Source: Stomorhina lunata (lineage: Eukaryota; Arthropoda; Insecta; Diptera; Rhiniidae). From it: DNA of 64,000 nt. Positions 35,597 through 46,925 of this stretch are shown piece by piece. The stretch lies in the NCBI GenBank assembly GCA_933228675.1, contig OW121741.1, positions 137,605,858 through 137,669,857 on the forward strand, in the 5' to 3' direction. Under the pieces are notes generated by a model. It did not search any database and was not told the DNA's origin. It saw only the letters and a list, made by a program, of their open reading frames with translations. Position 1 is the first letter of the stretch, and every line of letters starts with the position of its first letter. The translations under genes were made by a program, and so were the position numbers.

Positions 35597-37370
35597 TGTG
35601 TTATACAAAATTTTTTCAATAGAAAAATTTTTATTATACAAAATTTTTTCAATAGAAAAATTTTTGTTATACAAAATTTTTTCAATAAAAAAATTTTTAT
35701 TACACAAAATTTTTTCTATAGAAAAATTTTTGTTATACAAAATTTTTTCTATAGAAAAATTTTTGTTATACAAAATTTTTCTATAAAAAAATTTTTGTTT
35801 TACAAAATTTTTTCTATAGAAAAATTTTTGTTATACAAAATTTTTTCTATAGAAAAATTTTTGTTATACAAAATTTTTTCTATAGAAAAATGTTTGTTAT
35901 ACCAAATTTTTTCAATAGAAAAATTTTTGTTATACAAAATTTTTTCAATAGAAAAATTTTTGTCATACAAAATTTTTTCAATAGAAAAATTTTTGTTATA
36001 GAAAATTGTTTCAATAGAAAAATTTTTGTTATACAAAATTGTTTCAATAGAAAAATTTTTGTTATACAAAATTTTTTCAATAGAAAAATTTTTGTTATAC
36101 AAAATTTTTTCTATAGAAAAATTTTTGTTATACAAAATTTTTTCTGTACAAAAAATTTTTGTTATACAAAATTTTTGTTACACAAAATTTTTTCTATAGA
36201 AAAGTTTTTGTTATACAAAATTTTTTCTATCGAAAAATTTTTGATATACAAAATTTTTTCTATAGAAAAATTTTTGCTATACAAAATTTTTTCTATAGAA
36301 AAATTTTTGCTATACAAAATTTTTTTCTACAGAAAAATTTTTGTTATACAAAATTTTTTCTACAGCAAAATTTTTGTTATACAAAATTTTTTTATAGAAA
36401 TATTTTTGTTTTACAAAATTTTTTCCATAGAAAAATTTTTGTTTTACAAAATTTTTTGTATAGAAAACTTTTTGTTTTACAAATTTTTTGTATAGAAAAA
36501 TTTTTGTTTTACCAATTTTTTCTACAGAAAAATTTTTGTTTTACAAAATTTTTTCTATAGAAAAACTTTTGTATAGCAAAATTTTTTCTATAGAAAAAAA
36601 TGTTTGTTATACAAAATTTTTTCTATAGAAAAGTTTTTGTCATACAAAATTTTTTCTATAGAAAAATGTTAAACAAAATTTTTTCTATAGAAAAATTTTT
36701 GTTATACAAAATTTTTTTTTTATAGAAAAATGTTTGTTTTACAAAATTTTTTTCTATAGAAAAATTTTTTCTATAGAAAAATTTTTGTTTTACAAAATTT
36801 TTTTTTTATAGAATTTTTTTTTTTTACTTTTTTGTATAGAAATTTTTTTTTTTTACAAAATTTTTTTTTATAGAAAAATTTTTGTTTTACAAAATTTTTT
36901 CTATAGAAAAATTTTTGTTTTACAAAATTTTTTCCATAGAAAAATTTTTGTTTTATAAAATTTTTTCTATAGAAAAATTTTTCTTTTACAAAATTTTTTC
37001 TATAGAAAAATTTTTGTTTTACAAAATTTTTTCCATAGAAAAATTTTTGTTTTACAAAATTTTTTCCATAGAAAAATGTTTGTTACACAAAATTTTTTCT
37101 ATCGAAAAACTTTTGATATACAAAATTTTTTCTATAGAAAAATTTTTGCTATACGACATTTTTTTATAGAAAACTATTTCTAAATCTAAATTTTTTCTGT
37201 AGAAAATTTTTTGTTACACAAATCATTTTCTATAGAAACATTTTTGTTATACAAAATTGTTTGTTTTACAAAATTGTTTCTATAGAAAAATTTTGGTTTT
37301 ACAAAATTTTTTCTATACAAAATTTTTTCTATAGAAAATTCTTTTTTTGTTCAAATTTGTTTATGTAGAA
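35597..37370. repeat. 33-bp minisatellite, family F
   Basis: About 50 units of GTTATAC, AAAA, TTTTTT, CTATAG (or CAATAG), AAAAA, TTTTT: 33 bp. Because 33 is divisible by three, every frame lacking a stop in one monomer stays open. This gives long 11-residue repeat frames such as KIFSIEKFLLY on one strand and YNKNFSIEKIL on the other. These frames exist on both strands at once and are by-products of the period. Units become irregular after about 36,580. Confidence 0.95.
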
Positions 37371-38492
37371 AAATCGTAAGTTTAAACTTTAATATCTTTT
37401 AAATTTAATATTTTCACACAATTTAATTTTATAATTATTATCCTTAAATAAATAAATAAAAGCTTTTATCATCTTAAACTTTAACCTTTAAAATCCTTGT
37501 TCATCATTTATCCCTATCACTAGCTGTCCATTTAGTATTAAATATTTAATTAAGGCTGAAATTTTCAAGAATGTAAATATTAATTTATGTTTTATACTTA
37601 ACTTTTTCTTTCTTCTCATCTTTACAATTTGTTTAAAAAATATCAACAAAAACTTAAAACCTGAAAATTTATAATTAAATCATCCTTTTTATCTCTGTTA
37701 AAGATGATTGTAACTCCATTTCAAAAATAAATTCCCAACTTTTAACAAAATAAACAACAGGAGCATCAGCGGCTATTAAAAACCATTAAAAGATAAATTG
37801 AATATATTAAAGCGTTTGATTCCATACCAACTTTATTTCAGATTTTTACCCTTTTCAAAAGGTAAAAACTCTTAAAAACTTCTTACAGTCATGATACACG
37901 GAGGGATGTTATGCTTCTTTTTTTTCGTTAAATTCCTTTTGCAGATTTTTTGTTTATTTTTCGAGATTATTTGTTCATGTTGTAGTTTTCGCTAAGGGAT
38001 CAGAGAGTTTGTGGTATCAGCAGTTACAACAACAAACAAATAAAAAGGATTTTTGCTTCGAGTATTTAAAGTTTTTAAAAAGAGAGTAAAAAGAAAAGAT
38101 TACAATACCCAAACATACATACATTTTTAAGTTTACAAAGAAATGTCTGAAAAAAGACAATTTTTAAGCTTTTTTTGAAGTGTTTGACCAACCAAGTGTT
38201 AACAGTTTGAAGGTTTAGATTAAAATTATGAAAAATATATCAAAAAAATTAAATAATAATAATAATAATATTTCGACGACTTACAACATTATAAAATAAT
38301 GTTCTAAGTCATCGCTTTGTCCAATTTACCTATCCTGAAACATATGGATTTCCTTGGTTGTTAGTGTATTAGTGACTAACAGCTGTATACTATGGGCGTC
38401 AGAACAAGTACTCCACTCTGTACTACCACTACTATATATATGGCCTATGATGCCATACTCCCTGCACTACTACTACTAACGGCTTATAATGT
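37371..38492. other. non-coding DNA
   Basis: AT-rich to about 38,280, including an AATAAT microsatellite at 38,250-38,272. From about 38,320 it becomes more balanced, with a CTACTACTA run just before the hAT-type element. The balanced stretch continues at 39,509-39,780 on the other side of that element. Confidence 0.45.
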
Positions 38493-38500
38493 CTGGGACC

Positions 38501-39500
38501 CAGCGTTACCGCTGACAAATTTGAAAAAGTCGCAAAAATAGTCGCTTTTTACAAAAAAAGTCGCACAAAAAGTCGCTTTCAATAAAAAAAGTCGCACACT
38601 TTTTTTATAACATTTTTTTTTAACAATGAACAAAAGACTATAAAACAATTCATACTTGAAAAGATATTATATATAGGCAAAAATCAAACAGTTTTAATTC
38701 CTATAAAACCGACTTTCAACTCGAATAATTTTTGTACTCTTAAGTGTTCGGAAAATCTAATTACAGATTTGAACTCCTAAGTCTACAGGTATATTGAACG
38801 CAAAATCTTAGCGCAAGTTTGCACTTCTAAGCGTAATTGGCATGCAAATTTCAAAAAACATCGAATGAAGCATTTATGTTTTTCTTCATATTTCGTCTTC
38901 TTTTTTCGTTTCATTTGGACCCAGTCGTTATTTTATGATATAGACACCATACTTGGGGGATGAATTCATTTCCCTCTAAATTTTAATTTCACGTTTTCGC
39001 CACTTTTAAATTTTTTTCGCATATTTTTCGGCCCCTCAATAAATTCCTAAAAAATAGATAAGGATTGGTAGATCTTTCAGTTGTGCATCGTTTGATATAT
39101 ATCTCAATTATGTTCTCCATGTTGATATAACATACGACAAATATGTATAAAAATTCCAAACTACCTCGTAAACTGAATTTTTGCCATTTAACACCTAAAA
39201 GCAAAAGCGCACCAAAAAATAATTTTTTCTAAAATTGTATGAAGATTTTGAAAATCGTGCAAACTGAGACCAAATTGATGGCATTTATACTTAAGTTACA
39301 ATAATTTTAGGGAATTTTAGTTGAGATATTTAATATGGACAAAAAATAAAAATTTTAAATAATTTTCTAAAAAGATGTCAAAAGTCGCACAAAACTCGAA
39401 AAAGTGGCAAAAAAGGGCCATGGAAGAAAAGTCGCAGCTTGCGTCGCAGGCCACCTGAAAAGTCGCAAATTGCGACTTTAGTCGCATAACGGTAACGCTG
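38501..39500. mobile_element. hAT-type non-autonomous element, 1,000 bp
   Basis: Begins CAGCGTTACCG and ends CGGTAACGCTG, a perfect 11-bp terminal inverted repeat whose first bases fit the hAT pattern YARNG. It is flanked on both sides by the identical 8-bp CTGGGACC (38493-38500 and 39501-39508), and 8-bp duplications are typical of hAT. Both ends carry clustered GTCGC motifs in the context AAAAAGTCGC, probably sub-terminal transposase-binding repeats. No transposase frame inside. The ends and duplication are unmutated, suggesting a fairly recent insertion. Confidence 0.9.
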
Positions 39501-40179
39501 CTGGGACCTACGGCCGTCAGTAACAGTAGTTTTCTTATACACTACTACTGCGATGCCCTATGGCTACATAAACCTGAAGGGACTAATACTTCAAATAATG
39601 AAATGAGATAATTACTTCGTTACAGTTGATTATAGATTTTTTCATCAGATTTTTACTCCCTAGGTCTTCGAAAAAATAGGTCGGATTTAGCTGTATGTAC
39701 GACAGTGTTCTCCTCGTCACTAAAGCTTCTACAAAGTTCACTTATCAAAACCCTTTTGGTGAAATTCATTATTACAAAAATCGTATTGAACAAGTAAGAA
39801 AGTGCTATAGTCGGTCAAGCCCGACCATATGATATCCTTGACCACTGAGGTCAAATGTTTTTTTGTTTTCGTGTATAAAGACAAATATTTCTAAATTACT
39901 CTATTTTCGTCGTTGTGACCTATATGGGAGCAGGGGTCAAATATGAAACGATTGTCTAGAAATTCAGCAATTTTTTTACAAAAACTATATATTCAAAAAA
40001 TAAACATAAAATTGTCATTATCTTTGGATTTACGAGCATTTAAGTGATTTTCGTCTCATTTAGTGAGTTTTGGCTGAAGAGTTTGTATGGGAGTTATGGT
40101 AAAACATGGACTGATTTCAACAAAATTTTGGGTAATGATTCTCCTGTATATGCAGTATTTATTTAAAATTTCAGTACCT

Positions 40180-41735
40180 GGTTGACCGAGCCTTGCTCAG
40201 GGCTTTATGATAAGCATTTTGAGGCAAATTTTAAAGTTTTTATATATTTTATTTTATACAGTTACAGTTTAACTCATTTTAAATAATTTTGAAAGTTGGT
40301 CATACCAACAGAAACCTCCGTCGACTCATGCGCAACAACTTTGCTAAAGATTATAGTCTGATCAAATGCATAGTTTACGACTTAATTCATTTTGAGTAGT
40401 TTTCAGTGACGCCGCCTGAAGTCGTTCATACCACTAAGAAACCTTCATCTGCTATGCGTAACAACTTTGCTTATGATCATAACATGATCAAATGCACAGT
40501 TTATCATTTAATTCACTTATAGTCTGATCAAATGCACAGTTTACGATTTAATTCATTTTGAGTAGTTTTCAGTGGCGCCACCTGTCGGACTTTGGTCATT
40601 CCAATTAATAAACCTTCGTCGGATTATCCGCAATAACTTTGCTAAAAATTATAGCATGATTAAATGTACAGTTTACGATTAAATTGACTTTAAGTAAATT
40701 TCAGTGGCGCCACCTGTCGAAATTTCTTCATACCAACTAAGAAACCTTCGTCGGCTCATTTGCAACAACATTGCTAAAGATTTTAGCATGATTATATGTA
40801 CAGCTTACGATTAAATTGACTTTGAGCAATTTTCAGTAGCGCCACCTGTCGGAAATTATTCACACCAATTAAAAAGCATTCGCTGGCTCATGCGCTACAA
40901 CTTTGCAAAAGATCATAGTATGATCAAATGTACAGTTTACGATTTAATTAACTTTAAGTAATTTTCAGTGGCGCCACCTGTCGGAAATTCGGTTTACCAA
41001 CTTAAAAACCTCCGCCGGCTTATCCGCAACATCTTCTCTAAAGAGCATAACATGATCAAATTCACAGTTTACTATTCTATAAAGAACATACATACAGACA
41101 AACATTCATTTGTTTTAAAGTTATAACATTACTAATTTTGTCCCCTTTTTATCCCCTAATTTCAAAAAGTTCCATATGCATACTTCTTTGGTACCAATTG
41201 AATTCGGTACATTTTATTAGAAAGCAGTTAACATAATTTTCCTATTCATATTACTTTTGTAGATGTTAAGTTATCAGTTTATCCCCTTTTTACACATTTT
41301 GGCCACAAAATCAAAAAAGTACCAAATACGTGTTCAATATTTCTTTCCCATCTATTGATTGCAGTACAAAGTTTCTTTCTATATTCCTTAGTTTAAAATA
41401 TAAGAGTGGGTTAAAAAGGTACCAAAAAAACTATTTTCACCCTTTTTTACCCCTTATCGGTACCTGTCCGTTTATTTTCATAGCTGTTTAAAACGTAATT
41501 TAAATTTTGTTTCTATACCTATTACTTAAGGAGATATAGCGTTTTCGATTTTTTCCCCTTTTTACCCCTTTTTACCCTCTTAGAGGCAAAGGTTCTAAAA
41601 GTCCCTTCTTCTTCGACCTATACATCAAAAAAGAAACCGACTGTCCAAATTTTATCAAAATCGTTAGAGCCGTTTTCGAGATAGTCATTCTATATATATA
41701 TATATATACAATTATTGCTCGTTTAAGAATATAAG
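40180..41735. mobile_element. unclassified element with 132-bp tandem repeats, nested in DINE-1-like copy
   Basis: Starts near TACCTGGTTGACCGAGCC and ends with a TA microsatellite (41,688-41,708) and ACAATTATTGCTCG. The left half is the 132-bp repeat. The right half has stretches of CCCCTTTTTACCCC type. A reversed copy of parts of it lies at 45.6-46.2 kb. I cannot assign a class and see no open frame. Confidence 0.6.
40285..41065. repeat. 132-bp tandem repeat, about six units
   Basis: Marker TTCAGTGGCGCCACCTGTCG (with variants) starts near 40,405, 40,567, 40,699, 40,832 and 40,964. Spacing is 132-133 bp except the first interval, which is about 30 bp longer because a piece around CTGATCAAATGCACAGTTTA was duplicated. 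Each unit also carries AACCTTCGTCGG and GCAACAACTTTGCTAAAGAT. Confidence 0.9.
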
Positions 41736-42069
41736 ATTAAAATATACTGATTCCGTCCAGTGAGACCTATGAACTATCATAAATAATAGACCGATTTTAA
41801 CGAATTTCAATGGTCATGATCTCACTATCAAAAAAATGTGCCAAAGTTCATCAAATTATCTTTAGAATTGCGACCTGCACTTTGATTTCTTGGTTTACAT
41901 GGGGGTCCAGCCAGACGGACGGACGAACTGATAACTAACTCAAAACGTGATTATAAGATTATTGGTAGACTAAGAGGTGGGTCTAAGACAAATATTTCTT
42001 TGCGTTACATACATCAGCACAAACTTATAATACCCTTTCCACCTGTTGTGGTGAAGGGTATAAAAATGT

Positions 42070-43030
42070 TTACAAAATTGTATAAAATATTTCATAGAGA
42101 ATATTTTTGTAAAAATTTTTCTAATGATAAAGTTTGACAAATTTTTTTTTTCAATTTTTGATATAAAAAATGTTGATGAAATTTTTCATATAAAATAAAA
42201 TCATATAAAAATATTTCGATGAAATTTTTATAGAGAAAAATTTTAATTAAATTACTATATAGAAAATTCTTAGTGAAATTTTTTATTTCATATGAATGTT
42301 CATGAAATTTTTTATAAAGTAATATTTAAATTAAATTTTTCATATAGGAAAATTTTGATAAAATCTTTTGTAAAGAAAAATTGTAGTGAAATTTTTTGTA
42401 AAGAAATATTTCAATAAAATTTTTAAATAGAAAACTTTTAATGAAACATTTAATTCAAAAAAAAACTTTTATGAAATTTTTCATAAAGAAATATTTTAAT
42501 GAAATTTTTATGTAGAAAAATGTTGATGAAATTTCTCATATAGAAAAATTTTGACAAAATATTCATATAGAAAAATTTTGTCAAATTGCTAAAATTATTC
42601 AAATTTGTAAAATTTGGAAAAAAAAAATGGTGAAATTTTTCATGTAGAATAAATTTTATGCAATTTTTTATATAGAAAATTTTTATGAATTTTTTTATAA
42701 CGAAAAATCTAAGTGCAATACACTTAAGTAAAACTTTTTAATTAAATGTTTGATATATCATAATTTTTGAAAAAAAAAAACCTTTTTAAAAATTTTTTCA
42801 TTTAAAAAAATTTAGACGAAATTTTTTTATAAAGAAATATTTTAGCAAATGTTTTGATATAGAAAAAATTTTTAGGAAATTTTTTTTGAATTAAAAAATT
42901 TTGATAAAAGTTTGATGAAATTTTCATAAAGAATAATTTTTAATGATATTTTTCATTAAGAAATATTTTGATTGTAATTTTTATAAAGAAAAGGTTTTTA
43001 TAAAATATTTCATATAGAAAAAATGTTGAT
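42070..43030. repeat. diverged minisatellite, family H
   Basis: Roughly 28-30-bp units of GAAATTTTTCATATAGAAAA with a TTTTGAT linker, highly diverged. It ends just before a hammerhead-bearing element. Confidence 0.75.
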
Positions 43031-43290
43031 GAAGAATTAATGTGAAAAGTGAAGAAAGATGAAACTGAAAAATGTCTGTGTTTACTTTTGTTCAGTCGAG
43101 CCTTAACCTTTCATTTACAGACATAATTCGTAATGATTGTATTTGTAAAATAGATATAACGCGAGGTTTTTGATAAAAGTATGGGCATTCCTCCTGAAGA
43201 TTATGACCATCGAAACGCGTCGAGGAATTGGTCATTAATAAGTAAAAGTAATAGACTAGGATTAAGTGCAAATAATTTTTCTTTTAAATA
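43031..43290 (+). mobile_element. hammerhead-bearing dispersed element, plus-strand copy
   Basis: Shares landmarks with 29403-29760 in the same order: GAAACTGAAAAATGTCTG, TTTTGTTCAGTCGA, ACATAATTCGTAATGATTGT, CGAGGTTTTTGAT, the ribozyme, then AGGATTAAGTGCAAATAATT. Relative to the 29.4-kb copy, a block of about 60 bp between the ribozyme and the 3' end is missing. Confidence 0.7.
43187..43231 (+). ncRNA. hammerhead ribozyme motif, perfect stem I, short stem II
   Basis: ATTCCTC (43187-43193), CTGAAGA (43194-43200), TTATGACCATC, GAAA (43212-43215), CGCGTC (43216-43221), GAGGAAT (43222-43228). The two stem I strands are a perfect 7-bp complement. Stem II is reduced to 11 bases with no good pairing, so activity is doubtful. 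The ACGCGT stem III is the same as at 29.5 kb. Confidence 0.55.
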
Positions 43291-43496
43291 GTATTTACTA
43301 ACCCTAAGATTTTGTTATTTTTTTGTGATATATACAAAAAATGAAATAAAATTGTCATACAATTTTGTGAATAGAAAAACGACAAATTTTGATGAACATT
43401 TTAATACAGAAAAAATTTATAAAATTTTTCAGTTATCAAAAAATTTAAATAAAAAATTACAAATAAAAAAAATATTTCCAACAACGGATTAAAAAA

Positions 43497-43945
43497 ACAA
43501 GTAAGAAAGTGCTATAGTCAGTCAAGCCCGACCATACGATACCCTTCACCACTAAGGTCAAAGGTGTTCTTTTTCCTGTATAAAAAGAAATATTTGCTAA
43601 ATTTTGCCATCATACAAACATTTTCTCAAAACCTATATATTTAAGCTGTTTCCGTCATTTGAACTTATATGAGAGCTAGGGCCAAATGTGCATCGATTAT
43701 CTAGAAATTTGCCAAATTGATTACAGTTGTTACAAAAATTATACATGCAAAAAATAAACTTAAAATTTTCATTATCTTTACGAGCGTTTGTATGGGAGTT
43801 ATGCGCATTTGATATTTATTTGTGCACAAAATATGAATAAAAATGCTATTATCTCACAATTTGCAGTCGATTTTATGATTTTTGTCGCGTTTAAGTTACT
43901 TTACGTACGGATGGACCAACGAAATTTGGTAAAGTAAAGTTACAA
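43497..43945 (-). mobile_element. DINE-1-like element, 3' part only
   Basis: Begins ACAAGTAAGAAAGTGCTATA, then CAAGCCCGACCATACGATAC and CCTTCACCACTAAGG, as in the other copies. The likeness fades near 43,945 and the opposite end is missing. Confidence 0.7.
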
Positions 43946-45640
43946 ACCTTAGACTTAACTAGTTTTATCCCTTAAAATTAGTAGCATTTAAAGTTTTAAA
44001 GTAAAAACCACCATAAATAGCCTCAATAAACTAAAAACAAATTATATTAAAAAAGTTTTTCTAATGATGACATTGATGATGGCGGGGTTATCTTTAAAGT
44101 TTGCCAACTTTTCCAATAGCGCTAAGTAGTATTAAAGACTTTTGCTTTAGTTTTCTTTAACACCTTAAAGTAGAATTAACAATAATAATTTTTTATAAAA
44201 AGTTTAATTTTCCACAAGAAAATGTTGGGTTTAAAATGCTTTAAAAAGTTTAGCAGAAAAAAAACAAATTATAAAAAATTAAAAATTTTCTTAGACTTTT
44301 TTATTTTGCTTCTTATAACAGTTAAATTAATATTTCATAAAATGAATTTCAAGATAATGGTTATAGAAAAAATATTTTCTTATATAGCAATTGAAGAAGC
44401 CTATTTACATTTAAGGAAATTGCATTTGCTCTTACCCAATTGTTTTCTCTCTAAGTAGACTAAAATCACCTGTTTCAACTTAACCATTTTTGTTAAGTTA
44501 TTTTCATGTTATTTTTCCTAAAGCTTTTGCTTAGTTATCGTAAGTGTCATTCTTAATAATTGTTATCATAATAGTTATTACTTACCCCGAAGAAGGCAAT
44601 GGAAGTAGATTGCAGAACGAAACTCTGTCGCTGACAAAAGACAAAGTAAAAATCAGCAAAACTCTTGTCCTTGGGAAGGAAGACAAACTAACAAAAGTTT
44701 TTCGCTTGTTTTGCTGTTAAGCACTTGGTTTTTGGTAAAGAAAATATTTTTTTTACCGAAAAATCATGTACCTGGTTGCTTTTTGAATGTTAGATTAAAA
44801 ACTTTACACTATATTTTGAAAGAGGTATAACTGAATTAACATTTCCTATATATAAGACTATTATTTTAAATTGGGCTACTTGAAAGTTTTTCAGAAAGCT
44901 TTTAGCAATGTATACTGACAAAACTTAGAAATCATCCTTAAAGCTTTTATTCAAATAAATTTAAGACCAAGTTTATACAACATGAAAATCACGTTTTAAG
45001 CTCATTTCTAAAGCCTTTAAACCTATAGCTATAACATAAAAGCTTTTTTACTAAACTTTTAAAATATGTAAACCCTGAGTAGATCTCTAAAAATTCGTTT
45101 CCCTCTGTAGCTTTTAAGTTTTACAAGTTAACATATGTTTCAATTTTAGTTTCTTTTTTCGCCTTCTTCTTTATCAAAGCTCATTAAAAGTTAGTAGATT
45201 TTTTGATGTCCTTGTTTTGAGTGTAAGAGCAAGTTTTCATGCTAAATTCCTGAAGAACATAAACACTAATTTATGTTGCTGAAGTTTTAGCTTGTGAAAA
45301 TATTCATATGAAAACACTGCAGAATTTTTAGTTTTTGATGCCTTGCAGTTACTATAAGTGAGTCATTGAAGAAAGGAAAACATATTTTAAATTTAAGTTA
45401 TTGGAACGCAAAAACATCTTGTAAGAATTTAGTGATAAAGCAATAATTTTCAAAGACTGTAAAAATTATGTTAAGAATGAAAATTATCCCGCGGATAACA
45501 GAAAATTTGCACAAGAGCTTTTTAGATTTGTTTCTAAGAAAGGCTTTTAATTTAACAAATGATTTCTATGGAAGAGCTTTTTAAAATTTTAAAGATAAAC
45601 GGTTCTGGCAGAAAAAAAATTAAAGAAAATATTTTTGGAG
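43946..45640. other. AT-rich non-coding DNA
   Basis: No supported gene. A 78-codon Lys/Leu-rich frame at 44222-44458 (+) looks like chance. AAAAGCTTT motifs are frequent. It contains the hammerhead-like relic at 44,587. Confidence 0.45.
44587..44629 (+). other. possible hammerhead-like relic
   Basis: CCGAAGA (one base off CTGAAGA), GCAAT...ATTGC as a 5-bp stem II, then CGAAAC, a 2-bp AC/GT stem III with loop TCT, and C. No stem I complement is visible. The layout resembles decayed Penelope-type hammerheads but could be coincidence. Confidence 0.25.
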
Positions 45641-46180
45641 AATAATCTATATATGTGACGGGCAAAATAGAAAGGGACCTAAGGGTAAAAACGGTTTTGT
45701 TCAGGAGAGCCATTCTTAAGATTTTAATATTATTTTTATACCTTATTTTTTACCCTGATTTTTTACCCTTAGGCCCCTTAGGTCCTGACGAGCTTTTCTA
45801 AGTTGGTAGACCAAGTTCCGATAGGTGGCGTCACTAAAAATTGCTTAAAGTTAATTAAATTGTAAACTGTGCATTTGATCATGCTATGATCCTGAGCAAA
45901 GTTGTTGCCCATGACCCGACGAAGGTTTCTAAGTTATTATGACCAAATTCAAACAATTGGCGCCACTGAAAATTACTCAAAACTAATTAAATTGTAAACT
46001 GTGCATTTGACCATGCTATGATATTTAGCAAAGTTATCGCGCATGAGTCCACGGAGGTTTATAAGTTGGTATGATTAATTCCCGATAGATGATGCCACTG
46101 AAATTTGTTAAAAATTAATTGAATCGTAATCAGATTTTTTGATAGTGTAATGATCTTTAGCAAAGTTTTTGTACATGAGC
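45640..46180 (-). mobile_element. reversed fragment of the 132-bp-repeat element
   Basis: The complement of the 40.3-41.1 kb repeat units: GGTGGCGTCAC near 45,825, TTGGCGCCACTG near 45,958 and GATGATGCCACTG near 46,087, again at about 132-bp spacing. The adjoining part (GGGACCTAAGGGTAAAAAC) parallels the CCCTT-rich half of the other copy. Confidence 0.65.
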
Positions 46181-46390
46181 TTTCTTCCAAAAAAGTAAAT
46201 TTTGGGTTAAAAGTTTTTTTATAGCTTTGTATTTTTTTTTTATTTATTTATATTGAATTCTTTTTTAATTTTCTATAATTTGTTGATTTCCATAAATTGT
46301 CTTTTTCGACAAAAAGTTTTCTGTCAAACTAAAACAAGTTTTCCCAGAGGTTTATTTGTTCAAAAGTCGCAAAAATGTTTGTTTATCAAT

Positions 46391-46925
46391 TTAAATAAAA
46401 GTAACCGTTAAAAAAGCTTGGATAAACCTTTCTATAGTAAAGCTTTTAAAGTTCTCCAAAGTTTATTAAATAAAAATTTTTTTTAGAAAGCTTTTGGATA
46501 AAAGTTAGCTTTTGTAAGTTTTGAATAAAAGTAACCGTTAAAAAAGTTCGGATAAAACTTTTCTATAGGAAAGCTTTTAAAGTTCTCCAAAGTTTATTAA
46601 ATAAAAATTTTTCTTTAGAAAGCTTTTGGATAAAAGTAAGCTTTTTTAAGTTTTGAATAAAAGTAACCGTTAAAAAAGTTTGGATAAAACTTTTCTATAG
46701 GAAAGCTTTTAAAGTTCTCCAAAGTTTATTAAATAAAAATTTTTCTTTAGAAAGCTTTTGGATAAAAGTTAGCTTTTTTAAGTTTTGAATAAAAGTAACC
46801 GTTAAAAAAGTTTGGATAAAACTTTTCTGTAGGAAAGCTTTTAAAGTTCTCCAAAGTTTATTGAATAAAAATTTTTCTTTAGAAAGCTTTTGGATAAAAG
46901 TTAGCTTTTTTAAGTTTTTGTTTGA
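46391..46925. repeat. four-copy 130-132-bp tandem repeat
   Basis: GTAACCGTTAAAAAAG starts at 46401, 46531, 46663 and 46795. The copies are nearly identical. Each contains two diverged A/T-tract palindromic cores (CTTTTCTATAGGAAAG and TTTTTCTTTAGAAAG). The unit length, divisible by three, leaves a 44-residue repeat frame open on the minus strand, which is not a gene. Confidence 0.9.

Larger units (their letters stand above)
39789..42066 (-). mobile_element. DINE-1-like element split by a 1.55-kb insertion
   Basis: The 3' end (ACAAGTAAGAAAGTGCTATA, GGTCAAGCCCGACC) is at the left and the 5' end (TGGTGAAGGGTATA) is at 42,050-42,065. The left part runs to about 40,179 and the right part resumes at about 41,736 (CTGATTCCGTCCAGTGAGAC), matching contiguous sequence in sister copies. 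Confidence 0.75.

Noticed and set aside
35576..37169. Several long frames encoding repeats such as KIFSIEKFLLY and YNKNFSIEKIL
   Set aside because: They appear on both strands and in more than one frame of a 33-bp minisatellite. The period, not selection, keeps them open.
41688..41708. TA run as a possible promoter element
   Set aside because: Simple dinucleotide microsatellite at the edge of a mobile element.
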